A DNA stretch of 64,000 nucleotides from Larkinella rosea (lineage in GTDB: Bacteria; Bacteroidota; Bacteroidia; Cytophagales; Spirosomataceae). Position numbers and translations under genes: made by a program. Shown in pieces: positions 28,577-37,237 of this stretch. Location: assembly GCF_003858635.1 (NCBI RefSeq), contig NZ_RQJO01000009.1:744001-808000 (forward strand), written 5' to 3'. Positions within the stretch are counted from its first letter, which is position 1, and each line of letters begins with the position of its first letter. The notes under the pieces were generated by a model that was not told the origin of the DNA, did no database searches, and saw only the letters and a program-made list of their open reading frames with translations.

Positions 28577-29215
28577 ATGGCGGAAGTACAGGAAAAACAG
28601 ACTACAAAACGCAGTCCGGCGCAACGCGAGGCCCGGACCGCGAGGGCTCGTTTGCTCGAAACGCTCGTCTATGAGATGTGGGACGGCAAACCGGTTTATT
28701 ACGCCGGGTACAAGGATGTCTTGAACGGTATTAAATCGGCAGAAAACGTAATGAGTTCGAGTTTGTTACAGGGAATACTGATTGCCAAACTGGTGGCCCG
28801 GTTAATCAATGCGTTGAATGAAGAGGAGTTTACGGTGGTTACCAATGAGTTAGGAGTTCAATTTAAAAAGAATGACTGGCGAGCCTGCGATATCGCCGTT
28901 TTTTCGAATCCGCAACTGGAAGGTCAGGATCTTTCCAAATACGCCTGGGTTCCGCCGAAGATTGCGATTGAAGTGGACACCAAAGCCGACTTCAGCCGTT
29001 TCCATTCCGATTTTAATTATTACCAGGAAAAAACCACTCAGTTATTGAATTTTGGCATCGAAAAAGTGATCTGGATTTTTACGGAATCAAAAAAAATCTG
29101 GATTGCGGAACCCCAGAAAGACTGGATTTTGAAGAACTGGGACCAGCCCATCGACGTCTTGCCGGGCTGTTCATTCGTACTTGATGCGTTGTTGACGGGT
29201 AAAAAGTCGGCGTAA
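28577..29215 (+). CDS. Uma2 family protein (DUF820)
   Basis: A 212-residue protein with an Arg/Lys-rich N-terminus and the Uma2 core: ACDIAVFSNPQL, PPKIAIEVDTKADFS (D...E-x-D), and YYQEKTTQLLNFGIEKVIWIF. The nuclease-fold core is visible, but the final active-site position is Asp-Thr-Lys rather than the more common E-x-K/R. It is inserted between uxuA and uxaC, next to an inverted repeat, which suggests later insertion into the uronate locus. A distant relative is at 1593-2186. Function unknown. Confidence 0.85.
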   Translation: MAEVQEKQTTKRSPAQREARTARARLLETLVYEMWDGKPVYYAGYKDVLNGIKSAENVMSSSLLQGILIAKLVARLINALNEEEFTVVTNELGVQFKKNDWRACDIAVFSNPQLEGQDLSKYAWVPPKIAIEVDTKADFSRFHSDFNYYQEKTTQLLNFGIEKVIWIFTESKKIWIAEPQKDWILKNWDQPIDVLPGCSFVLDALLTGKKSA

Positions 29216-29249
29216 CCGACTTTGCCTGTTAAACGAAATCATTACGATC

Positions 29250-30662
29250 ATGCTGGTTGATCAACCGATTAAATCCTTTTTAGACGAAGATTTTCTGCTT
29301 CAGACCGATACCGCCCGGCGGCTTTACCACGACTATGCCAAGGCGATGCCGATCATCGACTACCACTGTCACCTGCCGCCCGACCAGATAGCCGCCGATA
29401 AAACATTCGAAAACCTGACGCAAATCTGGCTCTACGGCGATCACTATAAATGGCGGGCCATGCGGACCAATGGCATTGCGGAAAAATACTGCACCGGCGA
29501 CGCATCGGATTACGAGAAATTCCAGAAGTGGGCCGAAACCGTACCGTATACGATGCGGAACCCGCTCTACCACTGGACGCACATGGAGTTGAAAAACCCG
29601 TTCGGGGTTGAAACCGTGCTGAATGCCACGTCGGCCCGGCAGGTTTACGATACCTGTACCGAGCAACTGCCCGGCATGTCGACCCGCGTCTTGCTGCGTC
29701 ATTTCAACGTCAAAACCGTCTGCACTACCGACGACCCGACGGATTCACTCGAACATCATAAAAAGATTGCGGCCGACGGTTTTGAGATCAAAGTGCTGCC
29801 AACCTTTCGTCCCGACAAGGCGATGGCGATCGACGATGTGCCGGTTTTTCAGGCGTATGTCAAACGGGTCGGCGAGGTTTGCAATCAGGACATCCGGACG
29901 CTCGATGTGTTCATCGAATGCCTGAAAAACCGGCATGATTACTTTGCCAAAGCCGGTTGCCGGTTGTCGGATCACGGCCTGGAACTTATTTACGCGGAGC
30001 CCTATACCGAATCGGGAGTTCGTGCGGTTTTTGAGAAATTACTTTCCAATGCGGTTTTGAGCGAAACCGAGCGGCTGCAATTCAAGTCGTATATGCTCGA
30101 CCGGTTTGCGGAATGGGATTGGGAAAAAGGATGGACGCAGCAGTTCCACCTGGGTGCGCTGCGCAACAACAACAAACGAGCCCTGCGAACGCTTGGGCCG
30201 GATACAGGTTGGGACAGCATCGGCGATTTCCGGCAGGCAGGTCCGCTGGCGCGGTTTCTGGGCGGCCTGGACGACCGGGATCAACTGGCCAAAACCATTC
30301 TGTACAACCTGAACCCGGGCGATAACGAAATCATGGCGACCATGATCGGTAACTTCAACGATGGTTCGACGCCGGGCAAGATTCAGTTTGGATCGGGCTG
30401 GTGGTTTCTGGATCAGAAAGACGGCATGGAGCGGCAGATCAACGCGTTGTCGAACATGGGTTTACTGAGCCGTTTTGTCGGCATGCTGACCGATTCGCGC
30501 AGCTTTCTGTCGTACCCCCGTCACGAATATTTCCGCCGGATTCTCTGTAACATTTTCGGTAACGATGTCGAAAACGGTGAATTACCCAATGACATCGAGT
30601 GGATCGGGAAGCTCGTTCAGAATATTTGTTATAACAACGCCGAAGAATATTTCGGGTTTTAA
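29250..30662 (+). CDS. uxaC: Uronate isomerase
   Basis: A 470-residue amidohydrolase-superfamily isomerase interconverting glucuronate/fructuronate and galacturonate/tagaturonate. Motifs: IDYHCHLPPDQIA (metal HxH), NATSARQVYDTC, VCTTDDPTDSLEHH, LSDHGLE, and TMIGNFNDGSTPGKIQFGSGWW. The length is usual. It feeds both uxaB and uxuA, so it links the two hexuronate branches. Ends just before an inverted repeat shared with the convergent amidohydrolase gene. Confidence 0.97.
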   Translation: MLVDQPIKSFLDEDFLLQTDTARRLYHDYAKAMPIIDYHCHLPPDQIAADKTFENLTQIWLYGDHYKWRAMRTNGIAEKYCTGDASDYEKFQKWAETVPYTMRNPLYHWTHMELKNPFGVETVLNATSARQVYDTCTEQLPGMSTRVLLRHFNVKTVCTTDDPTDSLEHHKKIAADGFEIKVLPTFRPDKAMAIDDVPVFQAYVKRVGEVCNQDIRTLDVFIECLKNRHDYFAKAGCRLSDHGLELIYAEPYTESGVRAVFEKLLSNAVLSETERLQFKSYMLDRFAEWDWEKGWTQQFHLGALRNNNKRALRTLGPDTGWDSIGDFRQAGPLARFLGGLDDRDQLAKTILYNLNPGDNEIMATMIGNFNDGSTPGKIQFGSGWWFLDQKDGMERQINALSNMGLLSRFVGMLTDSRSFLSYPRHEYFRRILCNIFGNDVENGELPNDIEWIGKLVQNICYNNAEEYFGF

Positions 30663-30672
30663 AAAATTGAGG

Positions 30673-30780
30673 AAAGGATTAAAGGAGGAAGGGACGAAGG
30701 GAGGAAAATGCAAAGCACATCCTTTTCCCTTCGTCCCTTCCTCCTTTAATCCTTTCTTCCCTTAATCCCTTCCTCCTTTA
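30673..30780. repeat. Long inverted repeat of AAGGAGGAAGGG text, with a third partial copy
   Basis: Perfect 30-base arms (30673-30702, 30726-30755; AAAGGATTAAAGGAGGAAGG...) lie between convergent uxaC and an amidohydrolase gene. A third, direct partial copy of the right arm (about 30762-30780) forms the last codons (KGGRD) and stop of the amidohydrolase, so the repeat runs into coding sequence. Confidence 0.82.
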
Positions 30781-32057
30781 TACACTTTCCCTTCTTTCAT
30801 CACAAACCGCACGGTTTGCAGCGTTTTAATATTCTGAAGGGGATTTTCATCGACGGCGATGAGGTCGGCGAGTTTACCGGTTTCGACGGAGCCAATCTGC
30901 GTTTTCATGCCCAATAACTCGGCGTTGACGATCGTCGCCGACTTAATGGCTTCCAGGGGTGGCATACCGGCTTCTACCATGTATTCGAACTCTTTGGCAT
31001 TGTAGCCGTGGACGAAAACGCCCGCGTCGGTGCCGAACGCGATTTTGACACCCGCCTTGTAGGCTTTGGCGAATGTTCCCTGAATCAGCGGGCCGATGGC
31101 CAGGGCTTTACGCGTAACGAACGGCGTATAATACCCAAATATTTTGGCCGAATCGGAGGTTACTTTGCCTGCAATGATCGTCGGAACATAGTAAGTGCCG
31201 TGCTTTTTGAATAACTCGATGGCTTCGTCGTCCATCATCGTACCGTGTTCGATGGTATTCACGCCCGCCCGAATAGCCCGCTTCATCCCTTCGGCACCGT
31301 GGGCGTGAGCGGCCACGGCAAATCCGTAGTCTTTCGCGGCTTCGACCACCGCCCGGACTTCTTCTTCCGTGAACTGCGGCCCCGAACCGTCTTTGGCGTT
31401 GCTCAAAACACCCCCGGTGGCCGTAATTTTGATCAGGTCCGAACCGTCTTTATACCGTTGTCGCACGGCTTTCCGGGCTTCTTCGGGGCCGTTGATAACG
31501 CCCTCGTTCGGTCCCGGATCACCCATCAAATCCTTGCGGTAACCATTGGTCGGGTCGGCATGCCCACCTGTCGTGGCAATGGTTTTGCCCGCCGTAAAAA
31601 TGCGCGGCCCATCGACTAATCCGCGGTTGATGGCGTTCCGCAGCGCGACGTTGACACCCGTACCGCCCAGATCGCGAACGGTCGTAAATCCCGCCAGGAG
31701 GGTCGTTTGAGCGTATTTTGCCGATTGAAACGCCACATCCGGCACGTTCAGTGTAAACCGGTCGAGCGTGCCGCCCCGGCGGGTTTCCCCTTCGAGGTGG
31801 ACGTGCATGTCGATCAGGCCGGGCAATACGGTTTTGGTTTTCAGGTCGATCAGCCGATCCGAAGCCGCCGGTTTGGTATACCCTTTCTGGATGGCGGTAA
31901 TTTTAGTGCCTTCCACGATCACCGTTATTTCGCGCTGGAGGTCGTTGCGAACGCCGTCGAGCAGGCTGCCGCAATGAATCAGCGTCCGTTGCTGGGCGAA
32001 GAGGGGAGAAGTACTGAGAAGGAAAACCGTCAGGGAGAGGAAGTAGTATTTTTTCAT
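30762..32057 (-). CDS. Exported amidohydrolase, imidazolonepropionase/prolidase-like
   Basis: A 431-residue metal-dependent amidohydrolase. The ATG at 32057 gives the signal peptide MKKYYFLSLTVFLLSTSPLFA; the 11 codons upstream overlap a terminator hairpin and are rejected. Metal and catalytic residues: LIDMHVHLEG, a probable carboxylated Lys in DLIKITATGG, AAHAHGAEG, NTIEHGTMMD, and AFGTDAGVFVHG. The group includes Xaa-Pro/Xaa-Arg dipeptidases and lactonase-like enzymes, so a periplasmic peptidase or lactamase is possible. Its last five residues come from an inverted repeat. Confidence 0.92.
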   Translation of the reverse strand: MKKYYFLSLTVFLLSTSPLFAQQRTLIHCGSLLDGVRNDLQREITVIVEGTKITAIQKGYTKPAASDRLIDLKTKTVLPGLIDMHVHLEGETRRGGTLDRFTLNVPDVAFQSAKYAQTTLLAGFTTVRDLGGTGVNVALRNAINRGLVDGPRIFTAGKTIATTGGHADPTNGYRKDLMGDPGPNEGVINGPEEARKAVRQRYKDGSDLIKITATGGVLSNAKDGSGPQFTEEEVRAVVEAAKDYGFAVAAHAHGAEGMKRAIRAGVNTIEHGTMMDDEAIELFKKHGTYYVPTIIAGKVTSDSAKIFGYYTPFVTRKALAIGPLIQGTFAKAYKAGVKIAFGTDAGVFVHGYNAKEFEYMVEAGMPPLEAIKSATIVNAELLGMKTQIGSVETGKLADLIAVDENPLQNIKTLQTVRFVMKEGKVYKGGRD

Positions 32058-32075
32058 GCTATTGATGGTTTTAAA

Positions 32076-32103
32076 GCAAAAAAGCCGCATGGATTGCGGC
32101 TTT
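32076..32103 (-). terminator. Intrinsic terminator for the DUF4920 gene
   Basis: Arms AAAGCCGCA and TGCGGCTTT (32081-32089, 32095-32103) with a 5-base loop; read on the minus strand, the stem is followed by a T-run. It lies between the DUF4920 stop (32158) and the amidohydrolase start (32057) and supports the shorter amidohydrolase start. Confidence 0.75.
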
Positions 32104-32157
32104 CAAGATACATATTTATCAGAATCGGAATGTGATTCCGGTCTGATTGTCAGCTTT

Positions 32158-32613
32158 TTATTTTTTCACGATCACGCCATCCGCCGTGAACGTAAGGGCT
32201 TTTTCGGGCTCGGTGATTTTGGCGATATCCTCCTTGCTTTTTCCGGCATCTTCGGCGTAATGGCGAAGTTCGGCGACGGACGTGGTTTTGGTTTCGGCGG
32301 TGCCTTCAAAAACCACATTTTTTCCGGCAATGTCTTTCGGAACAAAGAAACCGTAGTCGCGGAACCGCACCAGCATGGTTTGGTTATCAGCGGTTTTGAC
32401 GCGCATCCAACAGCCTTTTACCTGGCAAACCGACTCGACGGTTCCTTCCACTTTGGTCGCTAACTCTTTTTTATCGCCCATTTTGGCCGCCAGTGCCGTC
32501 GTTGGTGTGGCGTTATCGGCGGTGATTTTTTTGCCGTGGTAACTCACATTGTCCTGTGCGACGGCGCTGAGTGAGACTCCGAAGGCAAGCGTCAGAATAG
32601 CTAGGTATTTCAT
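32158..32613 (-). CDS. DUF4920 family secreted protein
   Basis: A 151-residue protein. The ATG at 32613 gives signal peptide MKYLAILTLAFGVSLSAVAQ. The DUF4920 core follows: VEGTVESVCQVKGCWMRVKT, MLVRFRDYGFFVPKDIAGK, and VVFEGTAETKTTSVAELRHYAEDAGKS. Two cysteines in VCQVKGCW are conserved in the family and may bind metal or form a disulfide. OB-fold-like periplasmic protein; function unknown. Monocistronic, with a promoter at 32644-32671 and its own terminator. Confidence 0.9.
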   Translation of the reverse strand: MKYLAILTLAFGVSLSAVAQDNVSYHGKKITADNATPTTALAAKMGDKKELATKVEGTVESVCQVKGCWMRVKTADNQTMLVRFRDYGFFVPKDIAGKNVVFEGTAETKTTSVAELRHYAEDAGKSKEDIAKITEPEKALTFTADGVIVKK

Positions 32614-32643
32614 AGGCTGATGCGGTTTTTGAAGTGATTTACA

Positions 32644-32671
32644 CAAAAATAGTAAAAAAGGCGATTGCAAA
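32644..32671 (-). promoter_or_regulatory. Predicted promoter of the DUF4920 gene
   Basis: On the minus strand, TATTTTTG (complement of 32644-32651, a full TAnnTTTG box) is preceded after 16 bases by TTTG (complement of 32668-32671). The spacing is slightly short. The start codon at 32613 is about 30 bases downstream. Confidence 0.5.
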
Positions 32672-33238
32672 ATAGCCTACATTAGGTATATAAAATTCCG
32701 GATTTAGGTTACATTTTTTAGCTGTAGCCGGTTTTTAAGTGTCTGTAAATTAGCCAATATGGAAATTATTACTATTAGTTTCGTGTAGAATCGTGGTGGT
32801 TTCACGCGATTGGATTTGCTTTTCCGGGTGTGCCATCGTCGTAAATAATAAATTGTATCATGACCTTTCCCGCAATCCTGCCTGGTCAGGCCTCTTTGGG
32901 GTAATCAGCCGAATTTTTAGTAGAAGTGACCGAGTCGCAACAGAAAATTCAGTTGCCGTTGCCAGGCCAATCGTTGGGCCTAAATTTTTTGCAAGTGCTG
33001 AAGCCCCTGCATCAGCAGGTGATCAAAGTGATCAAGAATTAAAGGATACTCGGCTCATTCAGGTGATCGGTCTGATTAACGGACGTTCGTCTGACCGACC
33101 TTTTTTACGGGTATTCGGTGAAAAATTGACGCTGTTTTTTCAAATCGAGCCGGTTTCTGCCGGAAATGGATGAATAAAAAACCGGAAACCCGTTTCAATT
33201 GCCGCTTTTTTTTAAAATTGCTGATATTTTGACCCAAC
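32672..33238. other. 567-base region without a convincing gene
   Basis: No gene is recognised between DUF4920 and the DinB-like gene. A plus-strand 126-codon frame (32793-33173) has no family features. In another frame an ATG at 32860 reads MTFPAILPGQASLG, then an in-frame TAA (32902-32904), then 45 further sense codons to the TAA at 33040-33042, including QLPLPGQSLGLNF. This could be a decayed small gene, but the evidence is weak. GTGATCAA occurs twice around 33019-33033. Confidence 0.3.
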
Positions 33239-33763
33239 ATGGACAACCGCAGATACCCCATCGGCCTTTTTAACTACAAGGAAACGTATTCGCCGGAAGA
33301 GCTTTCGCAATTCATTACCGTTTTAGAAACCATCCCCGCCAGCTACCGGCTGCTGGTCGAAAACCTGTCGGCGGAAGATCTGGCTAAAACCTATCGGGAA
33401 GGAAGCTGGACGGTTCAGCAACTGATTCACCACGTCAGCGACATTCAGCTGGTCCACTTTTTTCGGATGAAAAAAGCACTGACGGAGCCTGATTATGAGG
33501 TGGTAACGCTTATCGATATGGACAAATGGGTGCAAACACCCGATGCAAAAACCGCCCCGATCGAGGATTCGCTGGCATCATTTGACAGCATTACGCGTCG
33601 CTATGTTTACCTGATGAAGTCGTTGACGGAAGAGCAATTGGCCATCAAATATTACCACCCGGTTCGCAAAATATGGTTCAACCAGGCGCAGGCCATGGCG
33701 ATCTCGGCCTGGCACACCCAACACCATCTCGCGCATATCAAACTGGCGTTGTCGGACGAGTAG
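33239..33763 (+). CDS. YfiT/BstA-like DinB-fold protein (bacillithiol transferase family)
   Basis: A 174-residue DinB-superfamily four-helix protein. RRYPIGLFNYKETYSPEEL, YREGSWTVQQLIHHVSDIQLVHFFRMKKAL and WHTQHHLAHI are characteristic of YfiT/BstA proteins. The three metal His lie in HHVSD and HTQHH. Family members are annotated as metal-dependent hydrolases or thiol S-transferases acting with bacillithiol; Bacteroidota often make bacillithiol. Preceded by the long gap at 32672-33238; no partner gene. Confidence 0.9.
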   Translation: MDNRRYPIGLFNYKETYSPEELSQFITVLETIPASYRLLVENLSAEDLAKTYREGSWTVQQLIHHVSDIQLVHFFRMKKALTEPDYEVVTLIDMDKWVQTPDAKTAPIEDSLASFDSITRRYVYLMKSLTEEQLAIKYYHPVRKIWFNQAQAMAISAWHTQHHLAHIKLALSDE

Positions 33764-33874
33764 GAGGGCGGTTTTCCAAAACCGTACTCTGCCCGTTTCG
33801 GATATAAAAATCATGACCGGTGGCTAAGTAACGTTTTAAAGTAGATCCCAATAGGCAATAACTAAAAATATAGT

Positions 33875-33882
33875 TATATTTG
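33875..33882 (+). promoter_or_regulatory. -7 box upstream of the truncated TlpA-like gene
   Basis: TATATTTG fits the Bacteroidota TAnnTTTG box and lies 38 bases before the start at 33920. No clear -33 TTTG is seen at the right distance. Confidence 0.4.
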
Positions 33883-33919
33883 ATCAGTCCATTGGTTTCT
33901 ACCAGAACGTTCGCTAACT

Positions 33920-34738
33920 ATGCCATTCAAAACGATTTTTTCCCCGCTAAAGGTAGCTTTACTACTTTTTGAAACGTCATTTTTCGGGCTGTTTGGGGGG
34001 ACGGATTCGTGGGCTTTTGCAAAAGAAGCACCGGATTTTAAAGCGGAAAGAGTCGTTATTAGCGGACAGGTAAAACTTGCTGGAAATTCTTCCCGGGTCA
34101 TTTCGCTCATCTATGCCCAATTAACCGCTACACCAACCCGGCTCACTTCGATACTGGATTCATCCGGTCGTTTTCAATTTGATTTTGAAATCGTACGCGC
34201 ACGCGATATGACACTAAGGTACGATAAAGGAGTCGTCGAATTATATGTTAACCCACTGGATAGCTTGTACATCCGGTTAACATCCGCGGATTTTCAGAAA
34301 ACGCGGTATCCTTCGGTTATCCTTTCGGGAAACCATCCGGAAACCTCGCGGGATATGCTGAGATACCATCAGTATACCAACCTGGAAAGCTTTCGGCCGA
34401 ACCCAAAAGATAAATCGACGGAAGCCTATTTGTCAGACATTAAAAAACGGATTTTTTCTGAGGATTCGCTCCTGGTCGCTTTCAACCGGACACACCATCC
34501 TACGCAGGAATTTAGCAATTGGGCTAAGAAGGATATTCGCTATCGGAATGCCAATTATCTGGTCGATTTCGAAGCATTCCATTCATTTCAAAAGATCCTC
34601 CTCCGGCGACATCATAAAAACGCGCCTGAATCAGTTAGCCGACTAAGGAATCAGCCGCCCGTCCGCCAACTAAAACCGGACAGATGTTGTCCGAAACCGT
34701 ACAGGAATTTCAACGAAAAGGCCTTAAAGGAGCTCTAA
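33920..34738 (+). CDS. Truncated N-terminal domain of a TlpA-like thiol-disulfide oxidoreductase (probable pseudogene)
   Basis: A 272-codon frame. Residues about 40-220 look like the N-terminal beta-rich domain plus helical linker of large Cytophagales TlpA proteins (VVISGQVKLAG, FEIVRARDMTLRYDKG, LYVNPLDSLYIRLT, IRYRNANYLVDFEAFH). After about residue 222 the frame turns Arg/Pro/Lys-rich and unlike a protein core. A different frame (34639-34770) then reads sensible sequence, KTGQMLSETVQEFQRKG to SSWYDS and stop. The thioredoxin domain with CxxC is absent. So the gene appears frameshifted and deleted just before the ABC permease at 34804. The family call is moderate. Confidence 0.55.
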   Translation: MPFKTIFSPLKVALLLFETSFFGLFGGTDSWAFAKEAPDFKAERVVISGQVKLAGNSSRVISLIYAQLTATPTRLTSILDSSGRFQFDFEIVRARDMTLRYDKGVVELYVNPLDSLYIRLTSADFQKTRYPSVILSGNHPETSRDMLRYHQYTNLESFRPNPKDKSTEAYLSDIKKRIFSEDSLLVAFNRTHHPTQEFSNWAKKDIRYRNANYLVDFEAFHSFQKILLRRHHKNAPESVSRLRNQPPVRQLKPDRCCPKPYRNFNEKALKEL

Positions 34739-34803
34739 ATACGGTTTTATCGTCATGGTATGATAGTTGAGCTTCCTTTGCAAATCCGCAATCTTTCCGA
34801 CCT

Positions 34804-37194
34804 ATGCTGCAAAATTACTTCAAAATTGCCTGGCGAAACCTGATTCGAAACAAGACGTACAGCCTTCTGACGCTTCTGGGTTTGGCCAGCGGCATGACCT
34901 GCGTCCTTCTGCTCGGCCTTTACGTCCGGGATGAATTAAGCTATGACCGGTATCATAAAAATGCCGCCCATATTTATCGGGTCAACCTGGACATTCGCTG
35001 GGCGGATAATGAATACAAACTGGGCATTGCTTCGGCACCCATGGGGCCCGCTTTGCAACACGAATACCCGGAAATCCGGAACGTGCTGCGAATAAAAACC
35101 GGGAATGAAAATCTGTTCCGGGTAGGCGAAAAAGCGCTGTATGTCAAGCACCTGATCTATGCCGACTCGACGCTGTTTTCGTTCTTTGATTACACCTTCA
35201 TCGCAGGTAGCCCAAAAACCGCCCTGATGCATCCGAACAGCGTAGTGCTGACCCGGAAACTGGCGATGAATCTGTTCGGCAAAACGGACGGTTTGCTGGG
35301 AAAAACCGTTCTTTTCAAAGAGGACCAGCCTTTTACGGTAGCCGGAATTATCGGCGACATACCGGGAAATCACCACCTGAAATTTGACGCCATTCTGCCT
35401 TATACCAACCCGAAAGCCAGCGGGATCCGGCTCGAAAAATGGGATAGTTTCAATTCGGCAGTTTACGTTTTACTGAATCAGGAAAGTGATCGGGCCGGGC
35501 TGGAAAGCAAAATGCCGGCCTTCTATAAAAAGTATATTGCCAAGACCATTGGCGATGATAGCCGGGCTAAGGTAAAATTCAACGTCACGTTCCAGCCGCT
35601 GACAGAAATGCACCTGCGGTCGACTCACCTGATGGGCGAAGAAAATGGGAGCACGATGGCCTACGTGTACACATTTTCGGCCATTGGTTTGTTCATTTTA
35701 TTGATCGCCATCTTCAATTACATCAATCTGGCAACGGCCCGGTCGGCTGGCCGCGCGAAGGAAATCGGGGTGCGAAAAGCCATCGGCTCGCTGAAGATTC
35801 ACCTCGTGGCGCAGTTTCTGACCGAATCCTTTTTGCTGGCGTTTTTAGCCAGCTTCGTCAGCCTGACGCTGCTGTATACGCTGCTGCCTTTTTTCAATCT
35901 GATCGCCGATAAATCCCTGTCACTGGACTTTTGGAACTGGCAAACCGCCGGATTTCTGGCGATTTTTACAGTATTGGTCGGTTTGGTCAGCGGACTTTAC
36001 CCCGCTTTTATTCTGTCCCGATTCAAACCGGTTTCGGTGTTAAAAGGAAGTTTTACCGGCAGCGGGAAAGGGGCGCTGTTGCGGAAATCGCTGGTGGTGC
36101 TGCAATTTGCCATTTCGATGGTTATGATCGTGGGAACGATCGTCGTATACCGGCAGTTGCAATACATGCGAACGACACAGCTGGGCTTCAATCAGGAACA
36201 GGTCATTTCGCTGGCGCTCAAATCGCCATCGGTGCAGGAGTCGGCTACGGTTTTGAAAACCAGGTTGTTGCAGAATGGTCTGATTACGAATGCGAGCCTG
36301 ACGAACGGTTCGGTTGGCGGTGAAATCAATGACAAATCGACCTACAGTTTTTATGTCGGCGGAAAAGAGCAACCCATCAGCACGGAACATTTCGCCGTGG
36401 ATGCCGACTTCCTGAAGGTGTTGAAAATCAGGCTAAAAGAAGGTCGTAATTTCTCGCCGGAGCTGAGCAGTGACTCTACCGGGGCGGTTCTGGTCAACGA
36501 AGCGATGCTTAAGCGCTTAGGCTGGAAAAACCGGACGACGGGATTGATTGAAGTAAACGAAAAGAAAGTAGCGATTGCGGGGGTCATCAATGATTTCCAC
36601 CTGCGCTCGCTCCACAACCAGATCGAACCGCTGCTGCTGGTCATGAGCCGGAAAAAAGGCGATCATTTGCTCATCCGGGTGGCTCCGAAAAATATTCCGG
36701 CGGCCCTGGCGTACGTGCAGAAGACGTTTGAAGAAGTAAACCCGAATCAGCCGTTCGAATACACTTTTCTGGATCAGACATTTGCCGAACAATACCGTTC
36801 CGATGAACGGAAAGGCGGTTTGTTTCTGGCCTTTTCGGGCATTGCCATTTTCATTGCCTGCCTCGGACTGTTTGGTCTGGCGACTTTCACGGCCGAGCAG
36901 CGCAGGAAAGAAATTGGCGTTCGGAAGGTGCTGGGGGCTTCCGTGGCCAGCGTTGTGGCGCTGTTGTCGCAGGACTTTCTGAAACTGGTGCTGATTGCCA
37001 TTGCGCTGGCAACACCGGTTGGCTGGTACGTCATGCGGCAGTGGCTTATGGATTTCGCCTACAAGATCGATATTGACTGGTGGGTGTTTGCGCTGGCGGG
37101 CTCGCTGGCGTTGCTGATTGCGTTGCTTACGGTCATTTTCCAGAGCGTCAAAACCGCGTTGATGAATCCGGTGCAGAGCTTGCGGGCCGAGTGA
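34804..37194 (+). CDS. MacB-type ABC transporter permease (two FtsX repeats)
   Basis: A 796-residue membrane protein with two MacB_PCD/FtsX halves. The first begins KIAWRNLIRNKTYSLLTLLGLASGM (TM1), has a large periplasmic domain (about 50-280), then three TMs with AGRAKEIGVRKAIGSLKIHLVAQFL. The second begins near 430 and ends with TAEQRRKEIGVRKVLGASVASVVALLS and three TMs. The two ...EIGVRK... motifs mark the coupling helices. No ATPase gene is adjacent, as is usual for this Cytophagales group, so the partner must be elsewhere. Likely substrate unknown: lipoprotein, peptide or antibiotic export. Confidence 0.93.
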   Translation: MLQNYFKIAWRNLIRNKTYSLLTLLGLASGMTCVLLLGLYVRDELSYDRYHKNAAHIYRVNLDIRWADNEYKLGIASAPMGPALQHEYPEIRNVLRIKTGNENLFRVGEKALYVKHLIYADSTLFSFFDYTFIAGSPKTALMHPNSVVLTRKLAMNLFGKTDGLLGKTVLFKEDQPFTVAGIIGDIPGNHHLKFDAILPYTNPKASGIRLEKWDSFNSAVYVLLNQESDRAGLESKMPAFYKKYIAKTIGDDSRAKVKFNVTFQPLTEMHLRSTHLMGEENGSTMAYVYTFSAIGLFILLIAIFNYINLATARSAGRAKEIGVRKAIGSLKIHLVAQFLTESFLLAFLASFVSLTLLYTLLPFFNLIADKSLSLDFWNWQTAGFLAIFTVLVGLVSGLYPAFILSRFKPVSVLKGSFTGSGKGALLRKSLVVLQFAISMVMIVGTIVVYRQLQYMRTTQLGFNQEQVISLALKSPSVQESATVLKTRLLQNGLITNASLTNGSVGGEINDKSTYSFYVGGKEQPISTEHFAVDADFLKVLKIRLKEGRNFSPELSSDSTGAVLVNEAMLKRLGWKNRTTGLIEVNEKKVAIAGVINDFHLRSLHNQIEPLLLVMSRKKGDHLLIRVAPKNIPAALAYVQKTFEEVNPNQPFEYTFLDQTFAEQYRSDERKGGLFLAFSGIAIFIACLGLFGLATFTAEQRRKEIGVRKVLGASVASVVALLSQDFLKLVLIAIALATPVGWYVMRQWLMDFAYKIDIDWWVFALAGSLALLIALLTVIFQSVKTALMNPVQSLRAE

Positions 37195-37237
37195 GTAAAA
37201 CCGCCTGAACTTCCATTTGCATAACCTATCCCCAACC

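Noticed and set aside
28473-30780. Inverted repeats as ends of a composite transposon carrying Uma2 and uxaC
   Set aside because: The repeats at 28473-28565 and 30673-30780 have unrelated sequences and no transposase gene is present between or near them.
32793-33173. 126-codon plus-strand frame in the gap before the YfiT-like gene
   Set aside because: No recognisable motif and a frame with in-frame neighbours that read better only in fragments; kept only as a note in the gap description.
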